Below are positions 54,354 through 62,989 of a stretch of 64,000 nt of DNA, in pieces. This DNA comes from VXPQ01 sp965116435. Lineage in GTDB: Bacteria; Bacteroidota; Rhodothermia; Rhodothermales; VXPQ01. The notes under the pieces were generated by a model. That model was not told the DNA's origin, made no database searches, and saw nothing but the letters and a program-made list of their open reading frames with translations. Every line of letters starts with the position of its first letter. Position 1 is the first letter of the stretch. The DNA is taken from positions 2,170,001-2,234,000 of the forward strand of contig OZ220686.1 of the NCBI GenBank assembly GCA_965116435.1, read 5' to 3'. The translations under genes were made by a program, and so were the position numbers.

Positions 54354-55382
54354 TTACTTCAGCAAGGTCATCTTTTTTGCAGAGACGTGCTGCCCGGTGC
54401 GCAAGACGTACAGGTACGTGCCTCCGGCCAGATTCGCCCCGTCGAGCGAAACGCTGTAGTTGCCTGCCGGCTGCACGCCGTCCGCCAGCACGCGGACCTC
54501 GCGGCCCAGCATGTCATAGACCGTCAGCGTGACGGCCTGCGCCTGTTCGAGCGAAAACCGAATCGTCGTGGAGGGATTGAACGGATTCGGATAGTTCTGC
54601 TCCAGCGCGAAGGCCGCAGGAATTTCTCCGTCCACAGGTTCGACCGACGTCATGGTCGGAAAATTCGGCGCGCCCGGCGAACCATGCATTTGCGGCGACG
54701 CTTTCCAGCATTCGGGCAAATAGTTGTCGCAGGTCGGGTCGGCGAGCGCCAGCGTGTAGCCCCCGCCGTCCGCCTCTTCGGGCCAGGGCGCCTTGTCGTC
54801 GTACGTGAGCGAGTCCGCTATGGCGCCCGATGCGTCAAAGATACGCACCAGTTCGCCGCCGCCCGCCAGGCCAAAGTCCGCATCCCCCACGACATTGGAG
54901 ACGCCGGGGTGGATGGCGGCGAAGTCCGCTATGTTCTGGGCAACCACAAGGTATGCTCCGCTTTTCAGGACCGTTCCGTCGGGAAAGGTGAATACGTGGG
55001 CGTCGTCTTCGTCGGAGTACTTCCATCCGGTCAGGTCCGCATCGTCGGTTCCGGCGTTGTACAATTCTATCCAGTCCCCGCTTTCGGCGTCGTTGGGCGC
55101 ATTGTAGTTGATCTCGTTGATTACGACGGCATGGACGGCGTGCGCCCTGCGGCTCGCCTCCGCTGGCGAGGAGCTCTCCGAGGCGAACGTTGGTTTGGCG
55201 CGGTCGTCTGTGGAGGAGGCGGCTTCGACCGGCTGGCCCGCCGGCCCCGCCGCAAAGAACAACCCGGCGACCAGCAAGGCGCAGATCATGCCGCGGAGCA
55301 CGGGTCGCAGGAAATGCGCTAAGGTGCGGGCGCCCGTCGTTTGGGCGCGCGGGATCGTATGGGAGAGCGTAAAGGAGTGCAT
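54354..55382 (-). CDS. Lamin-tail domain protein with type IX secretion sorting signal
   Basis: 342 residues from ATG 55382. An N-terminal hydrophobic signal (about 32-50, MICALLVAGLFFAAG) is followed by a lamin-tail (LTD) domain (VVINEINYNAPNDAESGDWIEL, here split as VVINEINYNAP and ESGDWIELYN, then LTGWKYSD). The C-terminal sorting domain has EQNYPNPFNPSTTIRFSL, VYDMLGREV and GGTYLYVLRTG, ending MTLLK. This indicates transport through the outer membrane by the type IX system and cell-surface attachment or release. Divergent from the CydA-like gene. Confidence 0.9.
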   Translation of the reverse strand: MHSFTLSHTIPRAQTTGARTLAHFLRPVLRGMICALLVAGLFFAAGPAGQPVEAASSTDDRAKPTFASESSSPAEASRRAHAVHAVVINEINYNAPNDAESGDWIELYNAGTDDADLTGWKYSDEDDAHVFTFPDGTVLKSGAYLVVAQNIADFAAIHPGVSNVVGDADFGLAGGGELVRIFDASGAIADSLTYDDKAPWPEEADGGGYTLALADPTCDNYLPECWKASPQMHGSPGAPNFPTMTSVEPVDGEIPAAFALEQNYPNPFNPSTTIRFSLEQAQAVTLTVYDMLGREVRVLADGVQPAGNYSVSLDGANLAGGTYLYVLRTGQHVSAKKMTLLK

Positions 55383-55450
55383 GCGAAGGCGAAAAATTTT
55401 GTAGATGGCGCATATATTGTTGCGGAAATATAGCAAATTTCCCTAATTTT

Positions 55451-55479
55451 TTGCACTCTCGCCGTCGGTTGCGTATTCT
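55451..55479 (+). promoter_or_regulatory. Candidate promoter of the CydA-like operon
   Basis: TTGCAC (55451-55456), 17 bp, TATTCT (55474-55479), about 48 bp before the ATG at 55528. A good match to a primary-sigma promoter by eye; not tested. Confidence 0.4.
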
Positions 55480-55527
55480 TTGTCCAGAGTACCTTACCTT
55501 TTTACCACGAAATACAAGACACGCGGA

Positions 55528-57288
55528 ATGAAGTGGCTTGCGAGGAGATGGTCCCGAGTACCTATAGGGCGGGCGCTCCTGTTTTTCTTGATGTTCGCCG
55601 GCATGGCGCTCGTTGCGTTTTGGGCGCCTGACGCATGGGCCCAGGACGCGTCGGGCCCCGTCGAATACCGATCCTTTCCGGTCGTAGGCAGCCGCGTCGT
55701 CGTGTGGGTCATCGCCCAGCTCCACCTGATGTTCGGCGCGTTCGTGCTCGCCGTCCCGATGTTCGCGCTCACCATAGAGTTCATCGGGTTTCGCAACGGC
55801 GACAAGCGCTACGACGACCTGGCGTACGAATTCACGCGCCTGTTGTCCGTCTCCTTCTCCTTTACGGCCAGCCTCGGCGCCCTCCTCACGTTTTTCCTGT
55901 TCATTCTGTACCCGCGATTGATGGAGTACCTGGTCTCCATCTTCGACTGGACGTTCATGCTGTACGCGTGCGTCTTCTTCCTCGAAGCCGTTTTCCTGTA
56001 CAGTTATTATTACGGATGGGGCAAGATGCCGAAGTGGCTGCACCTCTTGCTCGGCCTGGGCCTCAATCTGGTCGGCATCGCCATCATCTTCATTGCCGAT
56101 TCCTGGCTGACCTTCATGAATTCCCCGAACGGCATCGATACGGAAGGGAATTTGCTCAGTACCTGGGACGCCATCAACAACTTTACGTGGATGCCCATCA
56201 ACATCCACCGGCTCATCGCCAACATCTGTTTCGGCGGCTCCATTGCGGCGGCCTACGGGGCCTACAAGTTTCTCGGCGCGAAGACCGACGAGGAGCGGGC
56301 GCATTACGACTGGATGGGCTACATGGGCAATTTCATCGCCATTGCCGCGCTGCTCCCGTTGCCGTTCGCAGGCTACTGGCTGGGCCGCGAAATTTATGCC
56401 TTCTCCCAGAGCCTCGGCATTGCGCTCATGGGCGGCACATTCTCCTGGCTGTTCATTATTCAGGCCGTGCTGATCGGCAACCTGTTTCTGGCCGCCAATT
56501 ATTATCTGTGGCTGAGCATGGAGCGCATCCACGGGGCGGAGCGCTACCGCAAGTTCACCAAATGGCTGCTTGCGTCCATCACGGTCTGTTTCATCGTGTG
56601 GGCCACGCCGCACTCGCTGGTCGCCACGGTGGAGGAAGCCCGCGCCATGGGCGGCTCCCATCACCCGATCCTGAATGTGCTGGGGGTGATGTCCGCCAAA
56701 AACACCGCCGTCAACATCCTTATTCTCACGACCTACCTGAGCTTTCTGTTCTATCGCCGGGCGAACAAGGAGGCGACCGTTTCGTGGGCTAAAACGGGGA
56801 ATATCGTGCAATTCGGGATTCTGGCGGCGGTCGTGGGGATCGTTATTTTCCTTGGAGTCTACGGGTATTTCGTCGAAGCATCCGTGCGCATCGGGTTGTC
56901 CATTCCGCAGGTGGGCCTGGTGCTCTTCGCCATGATTTCGATCACCATCATCGATGTGTTCATGTTCAGGAACGCGAAGATTCTGGGGCCGATCGCATGG
57001 GGCAAGATCGCCAACCGGGCGCAGTACGCCCTCTTTTTCATTGCAATCACGTTTGCATGGACGATGGGCCTGATGGGGTACGTCCGCTCTGGCATTCGAC
57101 AGCACTGGCACGTCTACGGGGTTATGCGCGACACGTCGGTGGATGCGTTTACGCCCACGCTGGGGTACGCCGCCAATGTGGTGTCGGTGACCGTGCTGAT
57201 TTTCTTCTTTTTTATCGCCATCGTATTTTTCCTGTCCAGCCTGGCCGGTAAGAAAAAACGCGACGCCGGGGAGGGAACGTCATCATGA
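55528..57288 (+). CDS. CydA-like integral membrane heme protein (bd oxidase superfamily), divergent
   Basis: 586 residues with a signal/anchor (residues 17-38) and about 12 further membrane segments. CydA features: H66 in QLHLMFGAFVLAVPMF followed by Glu84, Glu153 in VFFLEAVFLYSYYYGWG, H227 in NIHRLIANICFGG, and near the C-terminus RQHWHVYGVMRDT (524-536) aligning with the GRQPW-VYGxxRT signature, with Pro replaced by His. The long Q-loop expected of quinol oxidases is not seen, and no cydB follows. Its stop overlaps the first of two coupled membrane cytochromes c, so cytochrome c may be the electron donor. Catalysis (O2 or another acceptor) is inferred. TTG 55480 is a less likely start. Confidence 0.75.
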   Translation: MKWLARRWSRVPIGRALLFFLMFAGMALVAFWAPDAWAQDASGPVEYRSFPVVGSRVVVWVIAQLHLMFGAFVLAVPMFALTIEFIGFRNGDKRYDDLAYEFTRLLSVSFSFTASLGALLTFFLFILYPRLMEYLVSIFDWTFMLYACVFFLEAVFLYSYYYGWGKMPKWLHLLLGLGLNLVGIAIIFIADSWLTFMNSPNGIDTEGNLLSTWDAINNFTWMPINIHRLIANICFGGSIAAAYGAYKFLGAKTDEERAHYDWMGYMGNFIAIAALLPLPFAGYWLGREIYAFSQSLGIALMGGTFSWLFIIQAVLIGNLFLAANYYLWLSMERIHGAERYRKFTKWLLASITVCFIVWATPHSLVATVEEARAMGGSHHPILNVLGVMSAKNTAVNILILTTYLSFLFYRRANKEATVSWAKTGNIVQFGILAAVVGIVIFLGVYGYFVEASVRIGLSIPQVGLVLFAMISITIIDVFMFRNAKILGPIAWGKIANRAQYALFFIAITFAWTMGLMGYVRSGIRQHWHVYGVMRDTSVDAFTPTLGYAANVVSVTVLIFFFFIAIVFFLSSLAGKKKRDAGEGTSS

Positions 57289-58109
57289 TGAACGCCATCA
57301 AGATATGCGTCTTTACGATTCTCGTGGCCGCCTTCTATAGCTACGTCAGCCAGATGGTGCCGCAGAAGGTGACGTATCCCCCCGAGGAGACGGAGCTGGG
57401 CGCCGACATGACCACGGAGGAACTGGTGACCGCCGGAGAGGAAATCGCGTCGGGCAAGGGGACATGCCTTACGTGCCATACCGTATCCGGGGAGACCGGG
57501 GGGCGTTTCCCCGATTTGGCGAACATCGGCCTGGTGGCCGCCGACCGCAAAGAGGGCTTCAGCGACGTGGAGTACCTGGCCGAATCGCTCTACGACCCCA
57601 ATGAATATATCGTGGAAGGCTTTCTGCCCGGCATGACGCCCATCTCCGATCCGCCCATCGACCTGAACGATCAGGAGATCCTTGCGGTGGTTGCGTACCT
57701 CCAAAGTCTTGGCGGCGTCCCCACGGTTACGCTGGACACGGAACTGCGCTGGCAGAGCGAGGAAAATTCCGCGAGCGCCGCGGCGAGTGCGCAAGCAAGC
57801 GCGCCGGCGGGGCCGTCGGCGGAGAATCTGTCCGGGGAAGAATTGTTCGCCATGTACGCCTGCGGCACCTGTCACAGCGTTACCGAACCCACGCCCCTCC
57901 TCGGGCCCAGTTTGTACAATGCGGGCAACGACTTTTCGACCGCCGAGCTCTACGAGGCGATCATGGACCCGGACGCCGTCGTGTCGGAGGGGTTTGCGGC
58001 GGGGCTTATGTCGGCCCAGTTGAGCGCTACCGGGTTTTACGACAAAATATCGTCCAGCCAGCTCAAGACGCTGGTTGACTATCTGGCGATGCAACGGGGA
58101 GGGTCATGA
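57285..58109 (+). CDS. Membrane-anchored diheme cytochrome c
   Basis: 274 residues: an N-terminal helix (about 5-22) anchors two periplasmic cytochrome c domains. Heme sites are CLTCH in the first half and CGTCH in the second, joined by an Ala/Ser-rich linker (NSASAAASAQASAPAG). Distal Met candidates lie in FLPGMTPI and GLMSAQL. ATGA overlap with the CydA-like gene upstream and with the next cytochrome downstream suggests fixed stoichiometry in a complex. Confidence 0.9.
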   Translation: MMNAIKICVFTILVAAFYSYVSQMVPQKVTYPPEETELGADMTTEELVTAGEEIASGKGTCLTCHTVSGETGGRFPDLANIGLVAADRKEGFSDVEYLAESLYDPNEYIVEGFLPGMTPISDPPIDLNDQEILAVVAYLQSLGGVPTVTLDTELRWQSEENSASAAASAQASAPAGPSAENLSGEELFAMYACGTCHSVTEPTPLLGPSLYNAGNDFSTAELYEAIMDPDAVVSEGFAAGLMSAQLSATGFYDKISSSQLKTLVDYLAMQRGGS

Positions 58110-58939
58110 ATATCTTTATCCTTCTTGGGGTGTGCGCGGGGCTCGCAGCGCTGCGCTTCGTGCCGAAGATGAACATTCTCGGCTGGCTGGCGGGATGGTG
58201 GGTCGCTACCTTCGTTTTTCTGCGTTGGGGCATTAACCCACCCCTGCCCACCTCGATCCAGGGGATGTTCCTGGCCATTCTCACGCTTGCGCTGATCGCG
58301 TACATCTCGGCGAATTCGGAGCATTTCCGGTTCGTGCTGGACCGGACCCTGGCCTTCGCGACGGAGAAAAAGTATACGACGCCTCTCTTGGCCACCCTCG
58401 TTCTGATCCCTTGCCTCGTGGCGCTCCGGGTGTATTTCGACGTCACGGAAGGGCCTGCCCCTCCGCTCAGTAGCCGCACGATTCATCCCTCGCCGCCCGT
58501 GAGCATCGACGTGGCTGGCCATACGATCGACCTGGTCAACGACGACAACCCGTATCGCGCGCTTGAGACGGAAGACCCGGCCGCTTTTGCGGAGCATGTG
58601 GAGAACGGGCGGCGCGTGTACTACGAAAATTGCGTGTATTGCCATGGGGACGATATGGCGGGAGACGGCCTCTTTGCCCACGGATACGACCCCATTCCCG
58701 CGAATTTCCAGGACGCTACGACGATCGCCATGCTTCAGGAGGGCTATATTTTCTGGCGCATCGCCAAGGGCGGTCCGGGCCTGCCAAGCGAATCCACGCC
58801 CTGGCTGTCGGCCATGCCTGCCTGGGAAAATTTCCTTTCGGAAGAGGACATGTGGGATGTGACGCTTTTCCTGTACGATTACACGGGACACCGACCGCGG
58901 GCGCGGGAGGATCATGGAGGAGGCGGAGGAGACCATTAG
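58106..58939 (+). CDS. Multi-helix membrane protein with a cytochrome c domain
   Basis: 277 residues. Three to four membrane helices in the first 115 residues (LGVCAGLAALRF, LGWLAGWWVATFVFL, MFLAILTLALIAYI, LLATLVLIPCLVALRV) are followed by a periplasmic domain with one heme site, CVYCHGDDMAGDGLFAHG, and a Met candidate, SAMPAWENF. The tail is Gly/His-rich. Coupled to the preceding gene by ATGA. It probably relays electrons within the same complex; the membrane part does not match a named family. Confidence 0.85.
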   Translation: MNIFILLGVCAGLAALRFVPKMNILGWLAGWWVATFVFLRWGINPPLPTSIQGMFLAILTLALIAYISANSEHFRFVLDRTLAFATEKKYTTPLLATLVLIPCLVALRVYFDVTEGPAPPLSSRTIHPSPPVSIDVAGHTIDLVNDDNPYRALETEDPAAFAEHVENGRRVYYENCVYCHGDDMAGDGLFAHGYDPIPANFQDATTIAMLQEGYIFWRIAKGGPGLPSESTPWLSAMPAWENFLSEEDMWDVTLFLYDYTGHRPRAREDHGGGGGDH

Positions 58940-58958
58940 CCATAAAACCCACATACCG

Positions 58959-60530
58959 ATGCACGCTGCGCGCTGGACACGCCGCGCCGTCAGGCGTTTT
59001 TCCCGACCCGGCTTCCTGTCGTGCGTTTCAGGGGCGTGTTTGCTGGTTGCATTGTTTCCCCTCGCCGCGTGGGCGCAACCGGCGCCCGACCTGGGGTCCG
59101 ATGCGCAGCGCGAAGCCGGACGGGCGTTGTATATGGACAAATGCGCGCAGTGCCACGGAGAAACCGGCCAGGGAGATGGTGTGGCGGCGCCGTTCATGCG
59201 CCCCATGCCCCGGGATTTTACGGCGGGCGTCTACAAGGTTCGCACCACGCCAAGCGGGCAGCTGCCCACGGACGACGACCTTGCGCAGGCGATTCGCGAC
59301 GGGATGCCCTATACCGGCATGCCGCCCTGGCCGCAACTCAGCGACGAGGAAATTCGTACCCTCGTGTACTACATAAAAACCTTTAACGACGATTTTTCCG
59401 GTCCGTATGGCGTGCCGGACGTGATCGAGATTCCCGACCCTCCGTCGTTCAGCGAAGCGTCCGCCGAGCGGGGGCGCGCGGTCTACGAAGAGAACCAGTG
59501 CTTCGATTGCCACGGGATGGCCGGGCGGGGAGACGGACCATCCGCGCCGACGCTGCAGGAGCAGTGGGGCAACCATATTCGCCCCGCCGACCTTACGAAA
59601 CGCTGGACCTTCATTGGCGGCGACACGCGCCAGGACATTTACCGCACGTTCACCACCGGGCTGGACGGCTCGCCCATGCCTTCCTACAGCATTACCCCGA
59701 TCGAGGATAGCTGGGCCCTCGTCGATTACGTCTATTCGCTGTCGCAGGACGACCCCGACTACGCCACCGCCGCTACGGCGCAGTACGCGCCCGATCCCGT
59801 CGATCCGGCGCAGGGTCGCGCGGCCTTTGGCGAGGGACGCGGAGCCTATTTCCCCGTCGTGGGGCAAGTGATCGAGCCGGGACGTTCCTTCATGCCGGGC
59901 GTGGACGGAATCGAGGTCAAAGCCCGCTACAATGCGGACGAAATCGCCATTATGCTTGCCTGGCACGATATGTCCGCGGAAACGACGGGCAGCAATGCGC
60001 CGGATATGGAGGTTCCGCCCACGGAGCAGGTCGTTCGGGATACCGTCGCCAGCATGTGGTCGGATGCGGTCGCCATCCAGTTTCCCGAGGAGCTTGCGTC
60101 CGGGGGCCTGCCCTATTTTCTGTTCGGAGACGCAAAACAGGCGGTTGATTTGTGGTTCGTCGATCTGGCGACGGGGGCCGGGCGTTCGTATGTCGGGCGA
60201 GGCAGCGGCAACCTGACCGCCGGCGAAACCGCCCCGTCTGTCCGCGCGACCTATGCAGACGGGGCATGGACCGCCGTATTCTCCATGCCGCGCGACGAGC
60301 GTTTTGCGGAAGATACGTTCGTCCCGATTGCGTTCTCGGTATGGGACGGTTTCAACGACGAGCGGGGCAATCGGCGGGGCATTACGGGATGGTATTATAT
60401 GTACATCGAGCCCTCGGAGCGTCCGTCCCCGGTGATGCCCATGGTGCGCGCTGGCGGCTTGACACTCCTGGCGCTGCTCAGCCTTGTCGGGTTGATGCGT
60501 TTCCGGCGCCGCTCATCCGCTTCCGCCTGA
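58959..60530 (+). CDS. Diheme cytochrome c fused to an ethylbenzene-dehydrogenase-type heme b domain
   Basis: 523 residues with a signal peptide (ending AAWAQPA), two heme c sites (CAQCH and CFDCH) in the first half, then a domain (about 270-480) resembling the heme b-binding gamma subunit of DMSO-reductase family enzymes: EVKARYNADEIAIMLAWHD, PYFLFGDAKQAVDLW, and ITGWYYMYIEPSERP. A single C-terminal membrane helix ends in basic residues. It would be exported, anchored, and carry up to three hemes. An ATG at 58914 overlaps the previous gene; 58959 gives a normal signal peptide. No molybdenum subunit is encoded here. Confidence 0.8.
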   Translation: MHAARWTRRAVRRFSRPGFLSCVSGACLLVALFPLAAWAQPAPDLGSDAQREAGRALYMDKCAQCHGETGQGDGVAAPFMRPMPRDFTAGVYKVRTTPSGQLPTDDDLAQAIRDGMPYTGMPPWPQLSDEEIRTLVYYIKTFNDDFSGPYGVPDVIEIPDPPSFSEASAERGRAVYEENQCFDCHGMAGRGDGPSAPTLQEQWGNHIRPADLTKRWTFIGGDTRQDIYRTFTTGLDGSPMPSYSITPIEDSWALVDYVYSLSQDDPDYATAATAQYAPDPVDPAQGRAAFGEGRGAYFPVVGQVIEPGRSFMPGVDGIEVKARYNADEIAIMLAWHDMSAETTGSNAPDMEVPPTEQVVRDTVASMWSDAVAIQFPEELASGGLPYFLFGDAKQAVDLWFVDLATGAGRSYVGRGSGNLTAGETAPSVRATYADGAWTAVFSMPRDERFAEDTFVPIAFSVWDGFNDERGNRRGITGWYYMYIEPSERPSPVMPMVRAGGLTLLALLSLVGLMRFRRRSSASA

Positions 60531-60552
60531 TTTTGCGGCATGTTCGTTAGGT

Positions 60553-60592
60553 AATCGATATATACGAGTAAATCGATAGACGAGGAATCGAT
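60553..60592 (+). repeat. Three AATCGAT repeats at the radical SAM gene start
   Basis: AATCGAT occurs at 60553, 60571 and 60586 with 18- and 15-bp steps; the last overlaps the ATG at 60591. This could be a regulator site. Seen directly, function unknown. Confidence 0.4.
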
Positions 60593-61895
60593 GGACGCCG
60601 CCCGCTCCCTGCCCTTCGTGTCTCCCGCCGGAACGTATCGTCCGTCGCTGGTTTCCTGGAACCTGACCAGGAAATGCAATCTCAAATGCCCGCATTGCTA
60701 TATGGAAGGGGGCGTCGCCGAAGAAAACGAGTTGACCACGGACGAGTGCCTTGCGCTCATCGACGAGATGGAGGCGCTGGGTACGGAGATGCTTATCCTT
60801 ACCGGCGGCGAACCGCTTTTGCGCCGGGATATTTACCAGATCGCCCAAAAAGCCTCCGCGAAGGGCATGTGGGTCGTCATGGGCACGAACGGCGTCATGG
60901 TCAACGATTTCGTGGCGCGCAAGATGGTGGAATGCGGGGTGAAAGGCGTGGGCATAAGCATCGACTCCATCGACCCCGAAAAACACAACGCGTTTCGCGG
61001 CGGCCCGAACGCCTGGGAGCATTCGGTTCGCGCCCTCGATACATGTCGCCGCCATGGCCTTGAAGTGCTCGTGCAAACGACGGTGATGGATATGAACCGG
61101 GATGAAATTCCGGAACTCATGGCGTTTGCCCGCGAGCGAGGCGCCTGGTCCTTCAATCTGTATTTTCTGGTGCAGACAGGCCGGGGACAGGAGATGAACG
61201 ACCTCTCCGCTGCCGACACGGACGCGATCCTGCGCGACATGGTCGGCATGCAGGACGAGCACCGCCCCATGCTGGTCCGGTCCAAGTGCGCGCCGCAATT
61301 CAAGCAGATCGCCTACGACGAAGGGCTGGGCGGCCTGGAGAGCGGAGGGTGCATGGCGGGTACGCAATACTGCCGCATTACCCCGAGCGGGGACGTGACC
61401 CCGTGTCCGTACATGACGGTGGTCGCCGGAAATGTCCGCGAGCAGTCTTTCGACGAGATATGGACGTCGTCCGCCGTGCTTACGGCGTTGCGTGACCCTG
61501 CGCGCCTCAAGGGCAAGTGCGGCGCGTGCGAGTTCAACGAACTGTGCGGCGGATGCCGGTGCCGCGCCCAGGCCGCTTTCAAGGACTATCTGGCCGAGGA
61601 TCCGGCCTGCCTGTACCAGCCGACGGGCCGGAGCCTTGCGCGATACGACATCGAGTGGTCTCCCGAAGCGCAAGAGCGGCTGGAGCGCATCCCGATCTCT
61701 TTCATTCGCGATAAAGTCCGCAAGGGCCTGGAAGCGTATGCCGACCGGCACGGGGTGCGACGCATCTCCGGCGACGTCATGCAGGCAGCCCTTGCCGGCA
61801 TGGATCGCGGAGCGCCGTCTTTTTCGGAGCCGGTCGGGAAACCCCTGGACGCCCAGGCTATTAAAGAAGTCCCGATGCCCCAGCGGCTCGCGTAG
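60591..61895 (+). CDS. Radical SAM/SPASM enzyme with protochlorophyllide-reductase-type C-terminal domain
   Basis: 434 residues. The radical SAM cluster site is CNLKCPHC (Cys29, 33, 36), with GGEPLLR for SAM binding. A SPASM region (about 250-345) has cysteines in GGCMAGTQYC, TPCPYM, GKCGACEFNELCGGCRC. The last 60 residues, WSPEAQERLERIPISFIRDKV onward, resemble the helical domain at the end of ChlB/BchB (PCP_red). It resembles the NirJ/AhbD branch that edits heme side chains, and some peptide-modifying SPASM enzymes. In this locus a role in maturing a heme or subunit of the oxidase-like complex is plausible but unproven. Confidence 0.8.
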   Translation: MDAARSLPFVSPAGTYRPSLVSWNLTRKCNLKCPHCYMEGGVAEENELTTDECLALIDEMEALGTEMLILTGGEPLLRRDIYQIAQKASAKGMWVVMGTNGVMVNDFVARKMVECGVKGVGISIDSIDPEKHNAFRGGPNAWEHSVRALDTCRRHGLEVLVQTTVMDMNRDEIPELMAFARERGAWSFNLYFLVQTGRGQEMNDLSAADTDAILRDMVGMQDEHRPMLVRSKCAPQFKQIAYDEGLGGLESGGCMAGTQYCRITPSGDVTPCPYMTVVAGNVREQSFDEIWTSSAVLTALRDPARLKGKCGACEFNELCGGCRCRAQAAFKDYLAEDPACLYQPTGRSLARYDIEWSPEAQERLERIPISFIRDKVRKGLEAYADRHGVRRISGDVMQAALAGMDRGAPSFSEPVGKPLDAQAIKEVPMPQRLA

Positions 61896-61927
61896 TCATA
61901 CCCGTTATTCATTTATCCCCTTGATTC

Positions 61928-62722
61928 ATGGAAAATCTGGACGCGAAAACACTCACAGAACAAGTACAGGTAGTCAACGGCGTCGCCCGCATCAAAAGGG
62001 ACGCCGGCGACCAGAGCCTGGACGTGCTCGAGTTGCCTGAGAAGTTCATTCGGTGGCAACTGGATTACAAACACAGCATTTACGACGCGATCGAACAGGA
62101 TCAGTACATTGCGTTCAATGCGGGCCATTTGCCGGTCGTGGCGACCTGGGCCGACGACGCGCTTGTGCCGAACCTGGCCAACAAGGGCGTAGGGTTTACG
62201 CCCAAGGACGAGCACATTGATTATTACCTCAAGCTCGTCGAGGACGCCGTCGCGCAGATCGAGGAACTGCCGCCCCATGCCGTCAACGAGACGCGCGATC
62301 TGCGCATCAAGACGGCCCGCGAGCTCTATTCCCACCCCGAACATATCGACTTCCGGCGCGTCGGGCTCCTGGAGATTTTTGAGGGATCGACGCTTCGGAA
62401 CCTGGTCGAAAATCCCTTTGCCTCCGTGCTGTGGACCGGCAATGCCCCAGTGTTCGTGAGTTTTCAGGCGGATTGCGTGGTGGAAATCATGGAGCCGCAG
62501 GACAAACGGTACCGTTTCTGCTGGGCGATGCGTCGCCTGTTCGAATATGAGCCTTTCCATGTGGTCCAGACCATTTATCCCTACGCCTACTGTTTCTGGA
62601 TCTACCGCTGGAAAGACAAAACGCCCAAGCGCCGGTATCCCGGCAAGCGGAGCGACAACACCGTGAACGAGGCGGGCGGCGTGATCGACAAGCAGGCCCT
62701 GAACGGGCACGGACGAGCATAG
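61928..62722 (+). CDS. Conserved-looking hypothetical protein
   Basis: 264 residues, soluble, no signal peptide, no recognised domain. Notable pieces: IRWQLDYKHSIYDAIEQDQY, LPVVATWADDALVPNLANKG, and a C-terminal aromatic stretch, VVQTIYPYAYCFWIYRWKDK. One Cys (in FQADCVVEIM) and several His, but no clear metal site. It lies 32 bp after the radical SAM gene on the same strand, so it belongs to the same operon by position. Confidence 0.7.
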   Translation: MENLDAKTLTEQVQVVNGVARIKRDAGDQSLDVLELPEKFIRWQLDYKHSIYDAIEQDQYIAFNAGHLPVVATWADDALVPNLANKGVGFTPKDEHIDYYLKLVEDAVAQIEELPPHAVNETRDLRIKTARELYSHPEHIDFRRVGLLEIFEGSTLRNLVENPFASVLWTGNAPVFVSFQADCVVEIMEPQDKRYRFCWAMRRLFEYEPFHVVQTIYPYAYCFWIYRWKDKTPKRRYPGKRSDNTVNEAGGVIDKQALNGHGRA

Positions 62723-62773
62723 CCGTTTCTTCCGGATTGTTTCGCGTCCTGTCGGATACATTGCGTTGCAGCC

Positions 62774-62989
62774 ATGCCCCACATGATCACAGATGCTTGC
62801 GCACAGTGCGGCCTGTGCGTGGATGTGTGTCCCATTAGCGCGATTTCGCCCGGAGACCCGATTTACGTAATTAACGACACCTGTTGCGATTTCACGGAAT
62901 GCGTGGCGGAGTGCCCCGAGGACGCGATCGTGCCGATCCCCGACTGGGACACCTCCGATACGGCATCCAATACGGAGGCTACATCATGA
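62774..62989 (+). CDS. 2[4Fe-4S] ferredoxin
   Basis: 71 residues with two cluster motifs: CAQCGLCVDVCP and CCDFTECVAECP. The second has a longer spacing between its early cysteines, as in Allochromatium/YfhL-type ferredoxins. A small electron carrier; a likely reductant for the radical SAM enzyme three genes earlier, by context. Its stop overlaps the next gene (ATGA). Confidence 0.92.
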   Translation: MPHMITDACAQCGLCVDVCPISAISPGDPIYVINDTCCDFTECVAECPEDAIVPIPDWDTSDTASNTEATS

